Assembly (NCBI GenBank): GCA_018780805.1
Contig: JADMJD010000034.1
Location: 1 to 64,000, forward strand
DNA length: 64,000 nt
Direction: 5' to 3'
Origin: Rubrivivax sp.
GTDB taxonomy: Bacteria > Pseudomonadota > Gammaproteobacteria > Burkholderiales > Burkholderiaceae_C
In this document: positions 51,965 to 59,702 of the stretch, piece after piece
How the letters are laid out: each line of letters starts with the position of its first letter
Numbering within the stretch: the stretch's first letter is position 1
Program-made: the position numbers and the translations under genes
Notes under the pieces: model-generated
Seen by the model: only the letters and a program-made list of their open reading frames with translations
Told to the model about the DNA's origin: nothing
Database searches by the model: none

Positions 51965-53335
51965 TCAGGCGGCGCGGGCCTCCAGCCGGCGCAGCATCGG
52001 GGCCACGTTGTCGGCCGCCACACCACCCAGTTCGGCACGCAGGGCCGCCGCACCAGGGCCACTGGCCACGCTGCGCAGGGCGCGGATGGCCGGGGCCACG
52101 GCGCCACCTTGCGCCAGCGCCATGCCCAGCGCGTACAGGCTGGGCGCGTGGTCGGGTGCGTAGTCCAGCGCACGGCGGGCCAGCTTCACGGCCGACACCA
52201 GTTCGTTGGCCGACAACGCCAGCGTGGCCAGGTCGCACAGCACGTCCACGTCACCGGCGCCGCCGCGCAAGGCCTGCTCCAGCAGGTCCACCCCGCGGTT
52301 CATGTCGCCGTTCGCGGCGGCGTCGAAGGCACGCCGGCGCAGCTCGGCCACCGCAGGCGCGGCGGGCGCGGCCGGTGCCATCTGAACCAGCGGGGTTGGC
52401 GGGGCCGGCGATGCCACCACCAGCGGCACCACCACCGCCACGGGCGGCTGCCAGGGGTCCAACAGGGCCGGGGCGCCTGCGACGCGCGGGCCGTCCAGCG
52501 GCAGACGTTGTGCCGCATAGGGCGCACGCGCTACTCCCATGCCGGCACGCGCCAGGACGGCTTCCGGGTCCTTCACCGCCACCAGCTCGGTGGCCAGGCC
52601 CGGCATCTCGCGCGGGAAACGCAGGCTGCCCACCGCGATCGGCGCGACCTTGCGGAACAGCGTCACGCCCGGCGAGCGCAACTTGGCGTTGTGGCGGCGG
52701 TGGGTGGGGAAGGACAGCACTTCCAGCCCCGGCAGCTGCATCAGCGTCAGCGTCACCAGACCCAGGCCGTCGTAGAAAAAGGTGTCGTGCAACACCATCA
52801 GGCCACCCAGCTTCAGGTGCGGCAGGAATCGTTCGATCTCCTGCCCCAGGTGGTCGTAGCTGTGCATGGAATCGAGGAACAGGAAGTCGAACTCGGCCCC
52901 CTGCGACAACTCACGCGGGTCCTGGGACAAGGAGTCCACCAGCCGCGCATCGATGGAGGCCTGCACCTCACCGCCCACGAAGAAGCGATTGGGCACCTCG
53001 TTTTTGTCCAGCGACACCACACGGGCCTCGTCGCCATGCACGCTGCGCGCCGCCGCGGCCAGGTGGGCGGTGGAAAAACCGCGCGAGGTGCCGGTCTCCA
53101 GGATCAAGCGGCTGCGCGTGTTGACCACCAGGCTGCACAGCAGGTCGGCCACCGGGGCCTCGATGCAGTCGTACTGCAGCTTGGTGTGAGCGGCGCGCAT
53201 GCGGTCCACGTCGGCCAGGCCGAAGACGGGTTGTTCCTCGCGGCTGGGCAGGTGGTAACCGCCGGTGGCGGTGTCGTACAGCAGGCGGCAGGCGCGCACC
53301 GTCTCGGGCAGGCGGGCGTGGACAAGCTCGAACAT
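51965..53335 (-). CDS. Class I methyltransferase fused to TPR region
   Basis: 456 residues. The N-terminal domain (about 55-240) is a Methyltransf_24/CmcI-like fold: LILETGTSRGFSTAHLAAAA, ARVVSLDKNEVP, FLFLDSMHSYDHLGQEI and GGLMVLHDTFFYDG. A Pro/Val/Ala-rich linker (about 290-330) follows, then about 120 residues of TPR-like helices (ANELVSAVKLARRALDYAPD). The TPR part resembles that of the DUF3431 gene 18 bp upstream, suggesting common docking. GGAGG precedes the ATG. The methyl acceptor is unknown; sugar or glycan is inferred from context. Confidence 0.87.
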   Translation of the reverse strand: MFELVHARLPETVRACRLLYDTATGGYHLPSREEQPVFGLADVDRMRAAHTKLQYDCIEAPVADLLCSLVVNTRSRLILETGTSRGFSTAHLAAAARSVHGDEARVVSLDKNEVPNRFFVGGEVQASIDARLVDSLSQDPRELSQGAEFDFLFLDSMHSYDHLGQEIERFLPHLKLGGLMVLHDTFFYDGLGLVTLTLMQLPGLEVLSFPTHRRHNAKLRSPGVTLFRKVAPIAVGSLRFPREMPGLATELVAVKDPEAVLARAGMGVARAPYAAQRLPLDGPRVAGAPALLDPWQPPVAVVVPLVVASPAPPTPLVQMAPAAPAAPAVAELRRRAFDAAANGDMNRGVDLLEQALRGGAGDVDVLCDLATLALSANELVSAVKLARRALDYAPDHAPSLYALGMALAQGGAVAPAIRALRSVASGPGAAALRAELGGVAADNVAPMLRRLEARAA

Positions 53336-53353
53336 GGCGTTCCTCCAGGGCCG

Positions 53354-54565
53354 TCAGGCCAGCGCGCCGGCCGGGGCCGACTGCAGCAGCGACGCCAGGT
53401 TCTGCTGGGCCAGCTGGAACAGCTCGGCGTGCTCGCCGCCGAAACGCTGGCCGCGTGTGCCGCCGGTCAGCTGGGTCAAGGAGCGCACGGCCTGCGTGCG
53501 TTCACCCTGCGCCCCTTGGCAGATGCCCAGCGTGAACAGCGCGGCGTCGTTGTCGGGCGCGGCGCTCAGCGCGCGGCGGGCGTAGGTGCAGCCGGCCGCA
53601 TAGTCGCCCCGGCGCAGCGCCATCGCCGCCATGTCGCTCAGCAGTTCGGCATCGGACGGGCTGAGCAGCAAGGCGCGCTGCAGCAGCGCCTGCGCCTCGT
53701 TGTCCTGGCCCTGGCCCATCAGCTGGAAGGCCCGTGTGCGCAGCTCGCTGGCGGTCCCCACGGGCGCAGGCTCCGCAGCGGCCGGGGCCTGCTGGGACGG
53801 GCGCGCCAGGTGCGTGAAGGGCTCGCCGAAGAAGTGCAGCCAGCAGCGCTCGAAGATGTAGCCGTAGTTCAGGTCGGCGCGGGTCAGCAGTTCGATCTTC
53901 TCCAGGTGCGGGCGCGCCTGGTCCAGGAATCCCTGCACGCGGCTGTTGCGCACGGCAAAGATCGCGCCGTAGGAGAAGCTGCCCACCTCGGCCGCCTCGG
54001 CCTGCGCGGCCGTCGCCTTCAGGCCGCAGAAGTCCAGGAAGTGCGCCATGATGTTGGTGCCGTTGGGCAGCTGGTGCTTCTGGCGGTACATGTTGCCGAT
54101 GCCCCAGGCACCTTCGTCGAAGAAGCCCACGGGGGCCCAGGTCGTCAGGCTGAAGAACTCGCGGCGCACGGCCAGGTCGTCGATCCAGTCGGCGGTTTCG
54201 CGCTCCAGCAGCCGGGCCGGCGGGATCTTCTTGTCGGCCAGCCACATCAGCGACAGCGGCTGCACGTCTTCCCAGCGTTGCCACACACGCACCAGGTCCA
54301 GCAGGTGCGGTGCATGTTCAAACGGATCGGCCTGCGTGAAGACGGTGAACTCACCCTCGTCGGCGCGGAAGTTGTGCATCATGTGGTGCATGTAGGTGCC
54401 CGATTCCCGGCCCGCATTGGGCAGGCGGATCACTTCCACATCGCGCGAGAACAGGCCGGCATCCAGCTCGGGGCCCTTGTTGTAGAGGTAGATCTTCGCG
54501 TCCCGCGGCAGGTCGTTGAGCCAGGACACGTCTTCGCGGTAGCGGGCGACGACAAAAGTGAGCAC
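53354..54565 (-). CDS. DUF3431 protein with C-terminal TPR region
   Basis: 403 residues from a GTG start at 54565, fixed by AAGGAG at ideal spacing. The N-terminal domain (about 1-265) matches the DUF3431 pattern: VVARYREDVSWLNDLPRDAK, YLYNKG, LPNAGRESGTYMHHMMHN and FTQADPFEH. Such domains recur in polysaccharide clusters and look glycosyltransferase-like, but no activity is established. The C-terminus (about 275-390) carries TPR-like repeats (GDYAAGCTYARRALSAAPDN). It is in an operon with the methyltransferase-TPR gene. Confidence 0.85.
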   Translation of the reverse strand: MLTFVVARYREDVSWLNDLPRDAKIYLYNKGPELDAGLFSRDVEVIRLPNAGRESGTYMHHMMHNFRADEGEFTVFTQADPFEHAPHLLDLVRVWQRWEDVQPLSLMWLADKKIPPARLLERETADWIDDLAVRREFFSLTTWAPVGFFDEGAWGIGNMYRQKHQLPNGTNIMAHFLDFCGLKATAAQAEAAEVGSFSYGAIFAVRNSRVQGFLDQARPHLEKIELLTRADLNYGYIFERCWLHFFGEPFTHLARPSQQAPAAAEPAPVGTASELRTRAFQLMGQGQDNEAQALLQRALLLSPSDAELLSDMAAMALRRGDYAAGCTYARRALSAAPDNDAALFTLGICQGAQGERTQAVRSLTQLTGGTRGQRFGGEHAELFQLAQQNLASLLQSAPAGALA

Positions 54566-54734
54566 GGGGTTCTCCTTGACGGATGTTCGGTGGGGGCCGG
54601 TGCCCCGGCCATGACGCCAGACACCTGTTTCGCACTCTAGGCAGGCGCCGTGCGCGGCATGCCCCGAACACCGGGGTGTTGGCGGCGCAAATCGCACCAG
54701 CGGGCCGCGCGAGGCTGGCTAGAGTGGCCCCACG

Positions 54735-55505
54735 ATGAAACTCCTGGTGGTCGGCCACAGCCATGTCGAAGGTGTGCGCGATGCGGCGCGGGCGCTGCAC
54801 GCGGCCGGGCTGGGGGCCGACTTCGCCTTTGTGCAGCTGCGCGACGAGGCCTTCGTCAACGACCCGACGCAGGACGAGACCCAGGTGGGTGATCGCCTGC
54901 GCGAGGCCATCGCCCAACACGGCGCCGATTGCGACGCCAGCCTGCTGATGCTGGCCGGCAACGCCTACAACGGGCTGAGCCTGTTCGAACACCCCGAGCC
55001 TTTCGACTTCGTGCTCGACGAAGACCCCGACCTGCCGCTGGACAGCAGCCGCAGCCTGGTGCCATCGGCCCTGCTGGCCGCCCACCTGCAGCGCTGGGCC
55101 CCGTTTGCGCTGCCCAACGCGCAACGCCGGCGCCTGCTGCCGCTGCTGCCCCGGCCGATCGGCCAGACCGACGCCCCGCCCCCGATCGCCGACAACGACG
55201 TGGTCGTCAGCCTGCTGCTGGACGCGCAACGCCGTTCGCCACGCGCGCTGCGTGGCATCGCGCCGGCGGGGTTGCGCCACAAGGTGTGGCGCCTGCACAG
55301 CCGGCTGCTGGCCGACGAGTGCCGCAGCCTGGGCCTGCCCCTGCTGCCGGCACCGGCCGCTGCGGTGGACGCACCGGGTTTCCTGGCGCGCCCGGCCTGG
55401 GGCCAGGACGTGCTGCACCCCAACGCCTGGTATGGCGCCCAGGTGCTGCAACAGGCGCTGCAACAGGCGCTGCAGCAGACCTTGCAGCAGGTTGCAGCGT
55501 CATGA
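54735..55505 (+). CDS. SGNH-hydrolase-like protein
   Basis: 256 residues with no signal peptide. The start MKLLVVGHSHVEGVRDAARA places GHSH where SGNH enzymes have GDSL/GNSH. A later LMLAGNAYNGLSL fits the block with the conserved Asn, and DVLHPNAWYG near the C-terminus fits the DxxH block. A catalytic Ser, Asn and Asp-His can thus all be proposed, but the spacing is unusual. It may be an acyl-esterase or acyltransferase for a glycan. Its C-terminal end contains four LQQ repeats. The stop overlaps the GSCFA gene (ATGA). Confidence 0.68.
   Translation: MKLLVVGHSHVEGVRDAARALHAAGLGADFAFVQLRDEAFVNDPTQDETQVGDRLREAIAQHGADCDASLLMLAGNAYNGLSLFEHPEPFDFVLDEDPDLPLDSSRSLVPSALLAAHLQRWAPFALPNAQRRRLLPLLPRPIGQTDAPPPIADNDVVVSLLLDAQRRSPRALRGIAPAGLRHKVWRLHSRLLADECRSLGLPLLPAPAAAVDAPGFLARPAWGQDVLHPNAWYGAQVLQQALQQALQQTLQQVAAS
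55446..55493 (+). repeat. Four 12-bp tandem repeats at the 3' end of the SGNH-like gene
   Basis: CTGCAACAGGCG occurs twice exactly, then CTGCAGCAGACC and TTGCAGCAGGTT, encoding LQQA-LQQA-LQQT-LQQV. The in-frame unit length allows slippage to change repeat number without breaking the frame. Confidence 0.85.
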
Positions 55506-56596
55506 GCAGCCACCACCCCTATCGAGACTTGCCCGACCACCGCCATTGGCAGCGGGGCGTGGCCACACCCGCGCTGCAGGACCCGGGCCATGTCGACCCC
55601 GTCGTGAGGCCGGCTTTCCGCATCGCACCGCAGGCGCGCATCGCCACCGCCGGGAGCTGTTTTGCCCAGCATGTGGCGCGCCACCTGGCGCTGCACGGTG
55701 TGCCGCCGTTTGTCACCGAACGCGCGCACCCGCTGGTGCCGGACGACCTGGCCAGCGCCTGGGGTTATGGCGACTTCGGGGCGCGTTACGGCAACGTCTA
55801 CACCGCACGCCAGCTGCTGCAGCTGATGCTGCGTGCCTTTGGCGAGCTGCTGCCAGCCGACGAGACCTGGCGCAACGCCGCCGGCCGCTGGGTGGACCCG
55901 TTCCGCCCCCGCGCCCATGGCGACGGCACCGCCACGCTGCAGGAACTGCGCGCCGACCGCGCCCAGCACTTCGCCGCGGTGCGCCGCTTGTTTGCCGAGC
56001 TGGACGTCTTCGTCTTCACGCTGGGCCTGACCGAGGCCTGGGCCTCGGCCGACGACGGCGCGGTCTACCCGGTCTGCCCGGGTGTGGTCGCGGGAACATT
56101 CGATCCCGCGCGCCATGTGCTTCAGAACCACGGCGTGGACGAGGTGGTGGCCGACCTGGACCTCTTCCTGCGGCTGCTGCGCAGCATCAACCCGCGCGCC
56201 GACGTGGTGCTCACCGTCTCGCCGGTGCCACTGGTGGCCACCGCACTCGACCGCCACGTCGTGGTGTCGACGGCGTATTCCAAGGCGGTGCTGCGCGTGG
56301 CGGCGGAAGAGATCGCTGCTGCACACGAGCGGGTGGCCTACTTCCCGTCGCTGGAGATCATCAGCTCCCCCTTCAGCCGCGGCGCCTATTTCGCGCCCGA
56401 CCTGCGCAGCGTCACCGAAGCCGGTGTGTCGCACGTGATGCGGCTGTTCCTGCACCACTACCTGGGGCTGGAGGGCGCAGCGCGCATGACGCCGGGGGCA
56501 CCCTCGGCGCGCGACACCGCGGCCGAGGCCTACCTGCGCGAGGCCGACGCCGTGGTGCAGGTGATGTGCGACGAAGAAGCGCTGGGCCACGCCTGA
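55502..56596 (+). CDS. GSCFA-domain protein
   Basis: 364 residues, soluble. The name-giving motif is present in RIATAGSCFAQHVARHL (about 48-64), followed by WGYGDFGARYGNVYTARQLL, FVFTLGLTEAW and VVLTVSPVPLVATALDRHVV. GSCFA proteins are an SGNH-like family with unproven biochemistry, found in glycan and lipid loci; an acyl-ester role is inferred. The ATG at 55502 overlaps the stop of the SGNH-like gene by 4 nt, so two such proteins are made together and may act on the same substrate. Confidence 0.88.
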   Translation: MSSHHPYRDLPDHRHWQRGVATPALQDPGHVDPVVRPAFRIAPQARIATAGSCFAQHVARHLALHGVPPFVTERAHPLVPDDLASAWGYGDFGARYGNVYTARQLLQLMLRAFGELLPADETWRNAAGRWVDPFRPRAHGDGTATLQELRADRAQHFAAVRRLFAELDVFVFTLGLTEAWASADDGAVYPVCPGVVAGTFDPARHVLQNHGVDEVVADLDLFLRLLRSINPRADVVLTVSPVPLVATALDRHVVVSTAYSKAVLRVAAEEIAAAHERVAYFPSLEIISSPFSRGAYFAPDLRSVTEAGVSHVMRLFLHHYLGLEGAARMTPGAPSARDTAAEAYLREADAVVQVMCDEEALGHA

Positions 56597-56635
56597 CGAC
56601 GGTCGTCAGGCAGCAGGCGCCTGGCGCGCCAGCCC

Positions 56636-57604
56636 TCAGCCGCGTTTCATCAGGAAATACTGGCCCTGCTTGAACAGCGGGCGGTAGTCGCGCCCCAGCG
56701 GGCTGGACAGGAACTGGTGCATGGCCAGCAAGGCGCCATACAGGCCCGGCGTGGACGCCGCGTCTTCGGCCACGATGATGCCGCCGGGCGCCATCAACGG
56801 GGCCACGCGGTTCAGCGCTGCCAGCGTGGGCTCGTACATGTCCACGTCGATGTTGGCCACCGAGATCTGCGTGATGCCCGCGGGCAGCGGATCGCGGCAG
56901 ATGTTGGCCGCCACCAGCTCGAAGGGCACGTGGATGCCGGCGTAGGTCTGGCGGATGTGGTCCATCGTGCCCTGCACGCCGTACAGGCCGTGCGTGCGGG
57001 CCCAGATGGCGTCCGGGCTGTGGCTGGCCTCTTCGTAGTTGAAGCCGTCGAAGGTGTCCAGCAACCAGGCCTGTTTGGGCGAGCCGATCTCCTCCAGGTA
57101 GTGCAGCGCCGTCAGCGCCGAGCCACCCAGGTAGACGCCGATCTCCACGTAGTCACCCGGCACGTCGCGTGTGAGTTCCAGCGCCTCGCACAGGTTTTCG
57201 TGCGTGATGGCCTGCAGGTGCGAGACCCGTTCCTTCAGCGCCCAGGTGCGCGTGAGTGCGTCGTGCGCGTGGCGGTTGACGAAACGGTACTGCGTCTTGC
57301 TGAAATCCATGTGCGGGATGTAGCTGCCGCCATGGGCCTGGATCTGCTCGATCACCGGCAAGGCGTCTGAGTCACACAGGAAGTAGACGTAGAACGTGAT
57401 CTTCGGGAACAGCGCCGGGTCCAGCCCGTCCAGCGACGGCAACACGGCGTCGAACAGCGCCGCCGTCTCGGCCGCCACCGGCTGGTCGGTGATCAGCGCC
57501 TTGTGCGGGTACTGCGACGGGTGGAAGTGCTGGCCCCGGTGCTCGAAACGCGTGAACAGGCGCTCGGGCTCGAAGCGAAACATGGCGGGGGCAGCGTGGT
57601 TCAT
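56636..57604 (-). CDS. TylF/MycF-type O-methyltransferase
   Basis: 322 residues. The TylF-family core is clear: GDYVEIGVYLGGSALTAL (motif I), WLLDTFDGFNYEEA, VANIDVDMYEPTLAALNRVA with the metal-binding Asp residues, and GGIIVAEDAASTPGLYGALL. Members methylate sugar hydroxyls (macrocin, mycinose) in a Mg-dependent way, so O-methylation of a glycan sugar is plausible. The first 90 residues are outside the core. The ATG at 57604 is preferred; upstream in-frame sequence is a palindromic repeat. Confidence 0.88.
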   Translation of the reverse strand: MNHAAPAMFRFEPERLFTRFEHRGQHFHPSQYPHKALITDQPVAAETAALFDAVLPSLDGLDPALFPKITFYVYFLCDSDALPVIEQIQAHGGSYIPHMDFSKTQYRFVNRHAHDALTRTWALKERVSHLQAITHENLCEALELTRDVPGDYVEIGVYLGGSALTALHYLEEIGSPKQAWLLDTFDGFNYEEASHSPDAIWARTHGLYGVQGTMDHIRQTYAGIHVPFELVAANICRDPLPAGITQISVANIDVDMYEPTLAALNRVAPLMAPGGIIVAEDAASTPGLYGALLAMHQFLSSPLGRDYRPLFKQGQYFLMKRG

Positions 57605-57639
57605 GGTCAGGACCGCCCGGCCGCCCGAAAGTACTGACA

Positions 57640-57680
57640 CGCCCCCTTGGGGGGCCGCGAGCGAAGTGAGCTGGGGGTTG
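57640..57680 (+). repeat. Intergenic palindromic repeat, copy 3
   Basis: A C5-TT-G6 hairpin is followed by CCGCGAGCGAAGTGAGCTGG and GGGTTGTCAT. The same hairpin-plus-tail pattern occurs at 39655 and, less well kept, at 13954. It sits between the divergent TylF and paralog B genes. Confidence 0.75.
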
Positions 57681-57823
57681 TCATGCCGAAACTCTAGGCC
57701 GTGGCGGCGCCGGCGATGGCAAGAACAGCGCCCGATCCGCGCCGCATCTCCAACGAGGGCGCGCCACACCGCTGCCTAGCATCGACGCACTGAACTCACG
57801 CGCGTGCCCTGCGTGCGACCGCC

Positions 57824-59023
57824 ATGCGTTACCGCCACATCGCCTGCCTCGACGACTTGACCCGCCCGGGCATCGGCCCGGACTGTGAACGCCTCTACGA
57901 CCTGGTGCGGGTGCCCGTGTGGCACAGCAGTGGCATCGACATCGCCAAGTCCCCGCGCGACGGCCAGCGCCACAACCTGGCACCGGGTTTCCGCGCAGAC
58001 GACTTCCTGGCCCTGTGCGGCCTGCCGCAGCGGCACTGGGCCACGCTGCGCCATGGCCTGCCGCCGGCCGCGGCGCAGATGCTGCGCGCCGCCCTGCCCG
58101 CCGATGCGCTGGTGTTGGGCGCCGACATGCCACCCTGGCTGACCACCCTGCTGGACGAAGCGGGCTGCGACTGGCTGTCACTGGGCATCTCACCGCTGGA
58201 CTTTGGCGGCGAACGCTGGTTTGCCGCACGCAGCGGCAGCCCGCTGCTGCAGGCGGTGCTGCAGGCCGCGGCCGTGCCAGAGGCCGAGTTGCTGACCCAT
58301 GCCTGCCTGCGCGCCGCCAGCGTGCGCCACCGCCGCCGCAGCGCTGGCGCCGGCGACGATTGGAATGGCGCCCTGGTCTGGCTGGGCCAGGCCGAAGAAG
58401 ACCCGGCGCTGGTGGACAGCCAGGGCCGCTTCGTCCGCGCCGAGGCGCACGCCGACGCCTTGCGCACCGCCGCCGCGGACCGGGTGCTGCTGCACTGCCC
58501 GCAGCAGCCGGGCAGCCGTTGGGCCGACCACGAACGTGCCGTGCTGGCCCGCCTCACCGGCCAGCCGGTGCCGGTGTGCGACGCACCGCTGGCCGATCTG
58601 CTGGCCGGCGACGAAGACCTGGCCTTCATCGGCCTGAATGCCCCCGCATTGCAGGCCGCGGCCTGGTTCGGCAAACCGGCGATCTCGCTGCTGGACGCGG
58701 TGGACAGCGGCGTGCTGCTGCCGGCCGCGGCCGTGTTGTCCGAGCCCTTGTGGGCCGCGCTGCTGACCGACGCACCTGCGCGCGCCGGCGCCGTGGTGTT
58801 GCCCGCCTCGGCCGATACCCTGGCGCGGCTGCTGGACGCACCCGCGTCGACGGCGGCGGCACCAGCCATGGCCCCCGCTCCCGCCCCCGCCGACAGCGCA
58901 CTGGCCCAGGCCCTGGACATCGAACGCCAACGTGTGGACGACCTGCGGCTGGAGATCGAAGGCCTGAAAGAAGCGCTGCGGGTGGTGCTGCGCCAGCACG
59001 CGATGGCGGTGGCCCATGCCTGA
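57824..59023 (+). CDS. Uncharacterised CLDDLTR protein, paralog B
   Basis: 399 residues; function unknown. Paralog of the gene at 50604, sharing in order ACLDDLTR near the start, SPRDGQRHNLAPGF, FLALCG, LGISPLDFGGERWF, VRHRRR, VWLGQAEEDPALVDSQGR, FIGLNAPALQAAAWFGKPAI and LSEPLWAALLTDAPARAGAV. The C-terminus is again a short coiled coil (IERQRVDDLRLEIEGLKEAL) after an Ala/Pro linker. The GT-B-like Gly/Pro block is closer to a standard form (WFGKPAISL) than in paralog A. It overlaps the next methyltransferase gene by 8 nt, so the two probably act together. Confidence 0.8.
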   Translation: MRYRHIACLDDLTRPGIGPDCERLYDLVRVPVWHSSGIDIAKSPRDGQRHNLAPGFRADDFLALCGLPQRHWATLRHGLPPAAAQMLRAALPADALVLGADMPPWLTTLLDEAGCDWLSLGISPLDFGGERWFAARSGSPLLQAVLQAAAVPEAELLTHACLRAASVRHRRRSAGAGDDWNGALVWLGQAEEDPALVDSQGRFVRAEAHADALRTAAADRVLLHCPQQPGSRWADHERAVLARLTGQPVPVCDAPLADLLAGDEDLAFIGLNAPALQAAAWFGKPAISLLDAVDSGVLLPAAAVLSEPLWAALLTDAPARAGAVVLPASADTLARLLDAPASTAAAPAMAPAPAPADSALAQALDIERQRVDDLRLEIEGLKEALRVVLRQHAMAVAHA

Positions 59024-59699
59024 GCACAACGATCCCCTGCAGGACCTGACCGGCTACGCCGCACTCGGCCTGGCCGAGCCGCAGTTTGCCGGCCTGGCGC
59101 TGTGGCGCTGCCTGGCCGACTACGACTTCCAGACCGTGCTCGACGTGGGCGGCGGTGCCGGTGAACAGTCGGCGGTGTTCGAGGCCTTCGGCAAACACGT
59201 CACCAGCGTGGACTACGGCAAATCGGTCTACTTCGAGCGCCGCACGGCGCAGCGCGAAGTCATCGTCGGCGACTTCAACACGCTGGAGCTGCCGCGCCGC
59301 TACGACCTGGTCTGGTGCTCCCATGTGCTGGAGCACCAGCTCGACCCGCACCGCTTCCTGCAGCGCCTGCACGCGGCCACCAAGGAAGGCGGCGTGCTGG
59401 CCGTCACCGTGCCGCCGGCCAAGAGCGAGATCGTCGGCGGCCACGTGAGCCTGTGGAACGCCGGCCTGCTGCTGTACCGCCTGGTGCTCGCCGGCTTCGA
59501 CTGCCGGCAGGCGCGGGTGCGGCGCTATGGCTACAACATCTCGGTGCTGCTGGAAAAACGCAGCATCGAGCTGCCGGAACTGGCCTACGACTGCGGCGAC
59601 CTGCGCCGCCTGCGCCACTTCCTGCCCGAGGCCCTGCCCTTCCGGCCCAACGCGCTGGACGATCCCTTCGAAGGTGAGTTCGACCGGCTGAACTGGTAG
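59016..59699 (+). CDS. Class I SAM-dependent methyltransferase
   Basis: 227 residues. Motif I TVLDVGGGAGEQSAVFEAFG, motif II acid in TSVDYGKS, VIVGDFNTLELPRRYDLVWC and the SHVLEHQLDPHRFLQRL segment that follows the Methyltransf_11/23 pattern. The remaining C-terminus (YGYNISVLLEKRSIELP) is typical of glycan-cluster methyltransferases. It starts inside the 3' end of paralog B and ends 3 bp from the convergent fusion gene. The acceptor is unknown. Confidence 0.88.
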   Translation: MPEHNDPLQDLTGYAALGLAEPQFAGLALWRCLADYDFQTVLDVGGGAGEQSAVFEAFGKHVTSVDYGKSVYFERRTAQREVIVGDFNTLELPRRYDLVWCSHVLEHQLDPHRFLQRLHAATKEGGVLAVTVPPAKSEIVGGHVSLWNAGLLLYRLVLAGFDCRQARVRRYGYNISVLLEKRSIELPELAYDCGDLRRLRHFLPEALPFRPNALDDPFEGEFDRLNW

Positions 59700-59702
59700 A
59701 GC

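Noticed and set aside
51287..54640. 1117-codon plus-strand frame opposite the methyltransferase-TPR and DUF3431 genes
   Set aside because: It runs through a bidirectional terminator and opposite two supported genes; the product is low-complexity.
54667..54680. Short palindrome AACACC-GG-GGTGTT between the DUF3431 and SGNH-like genes
   Set aside because: Only 6-bp arms; similar AACACCGGGG strings occur elsewhere by chance, so it is too weak to call an operator.
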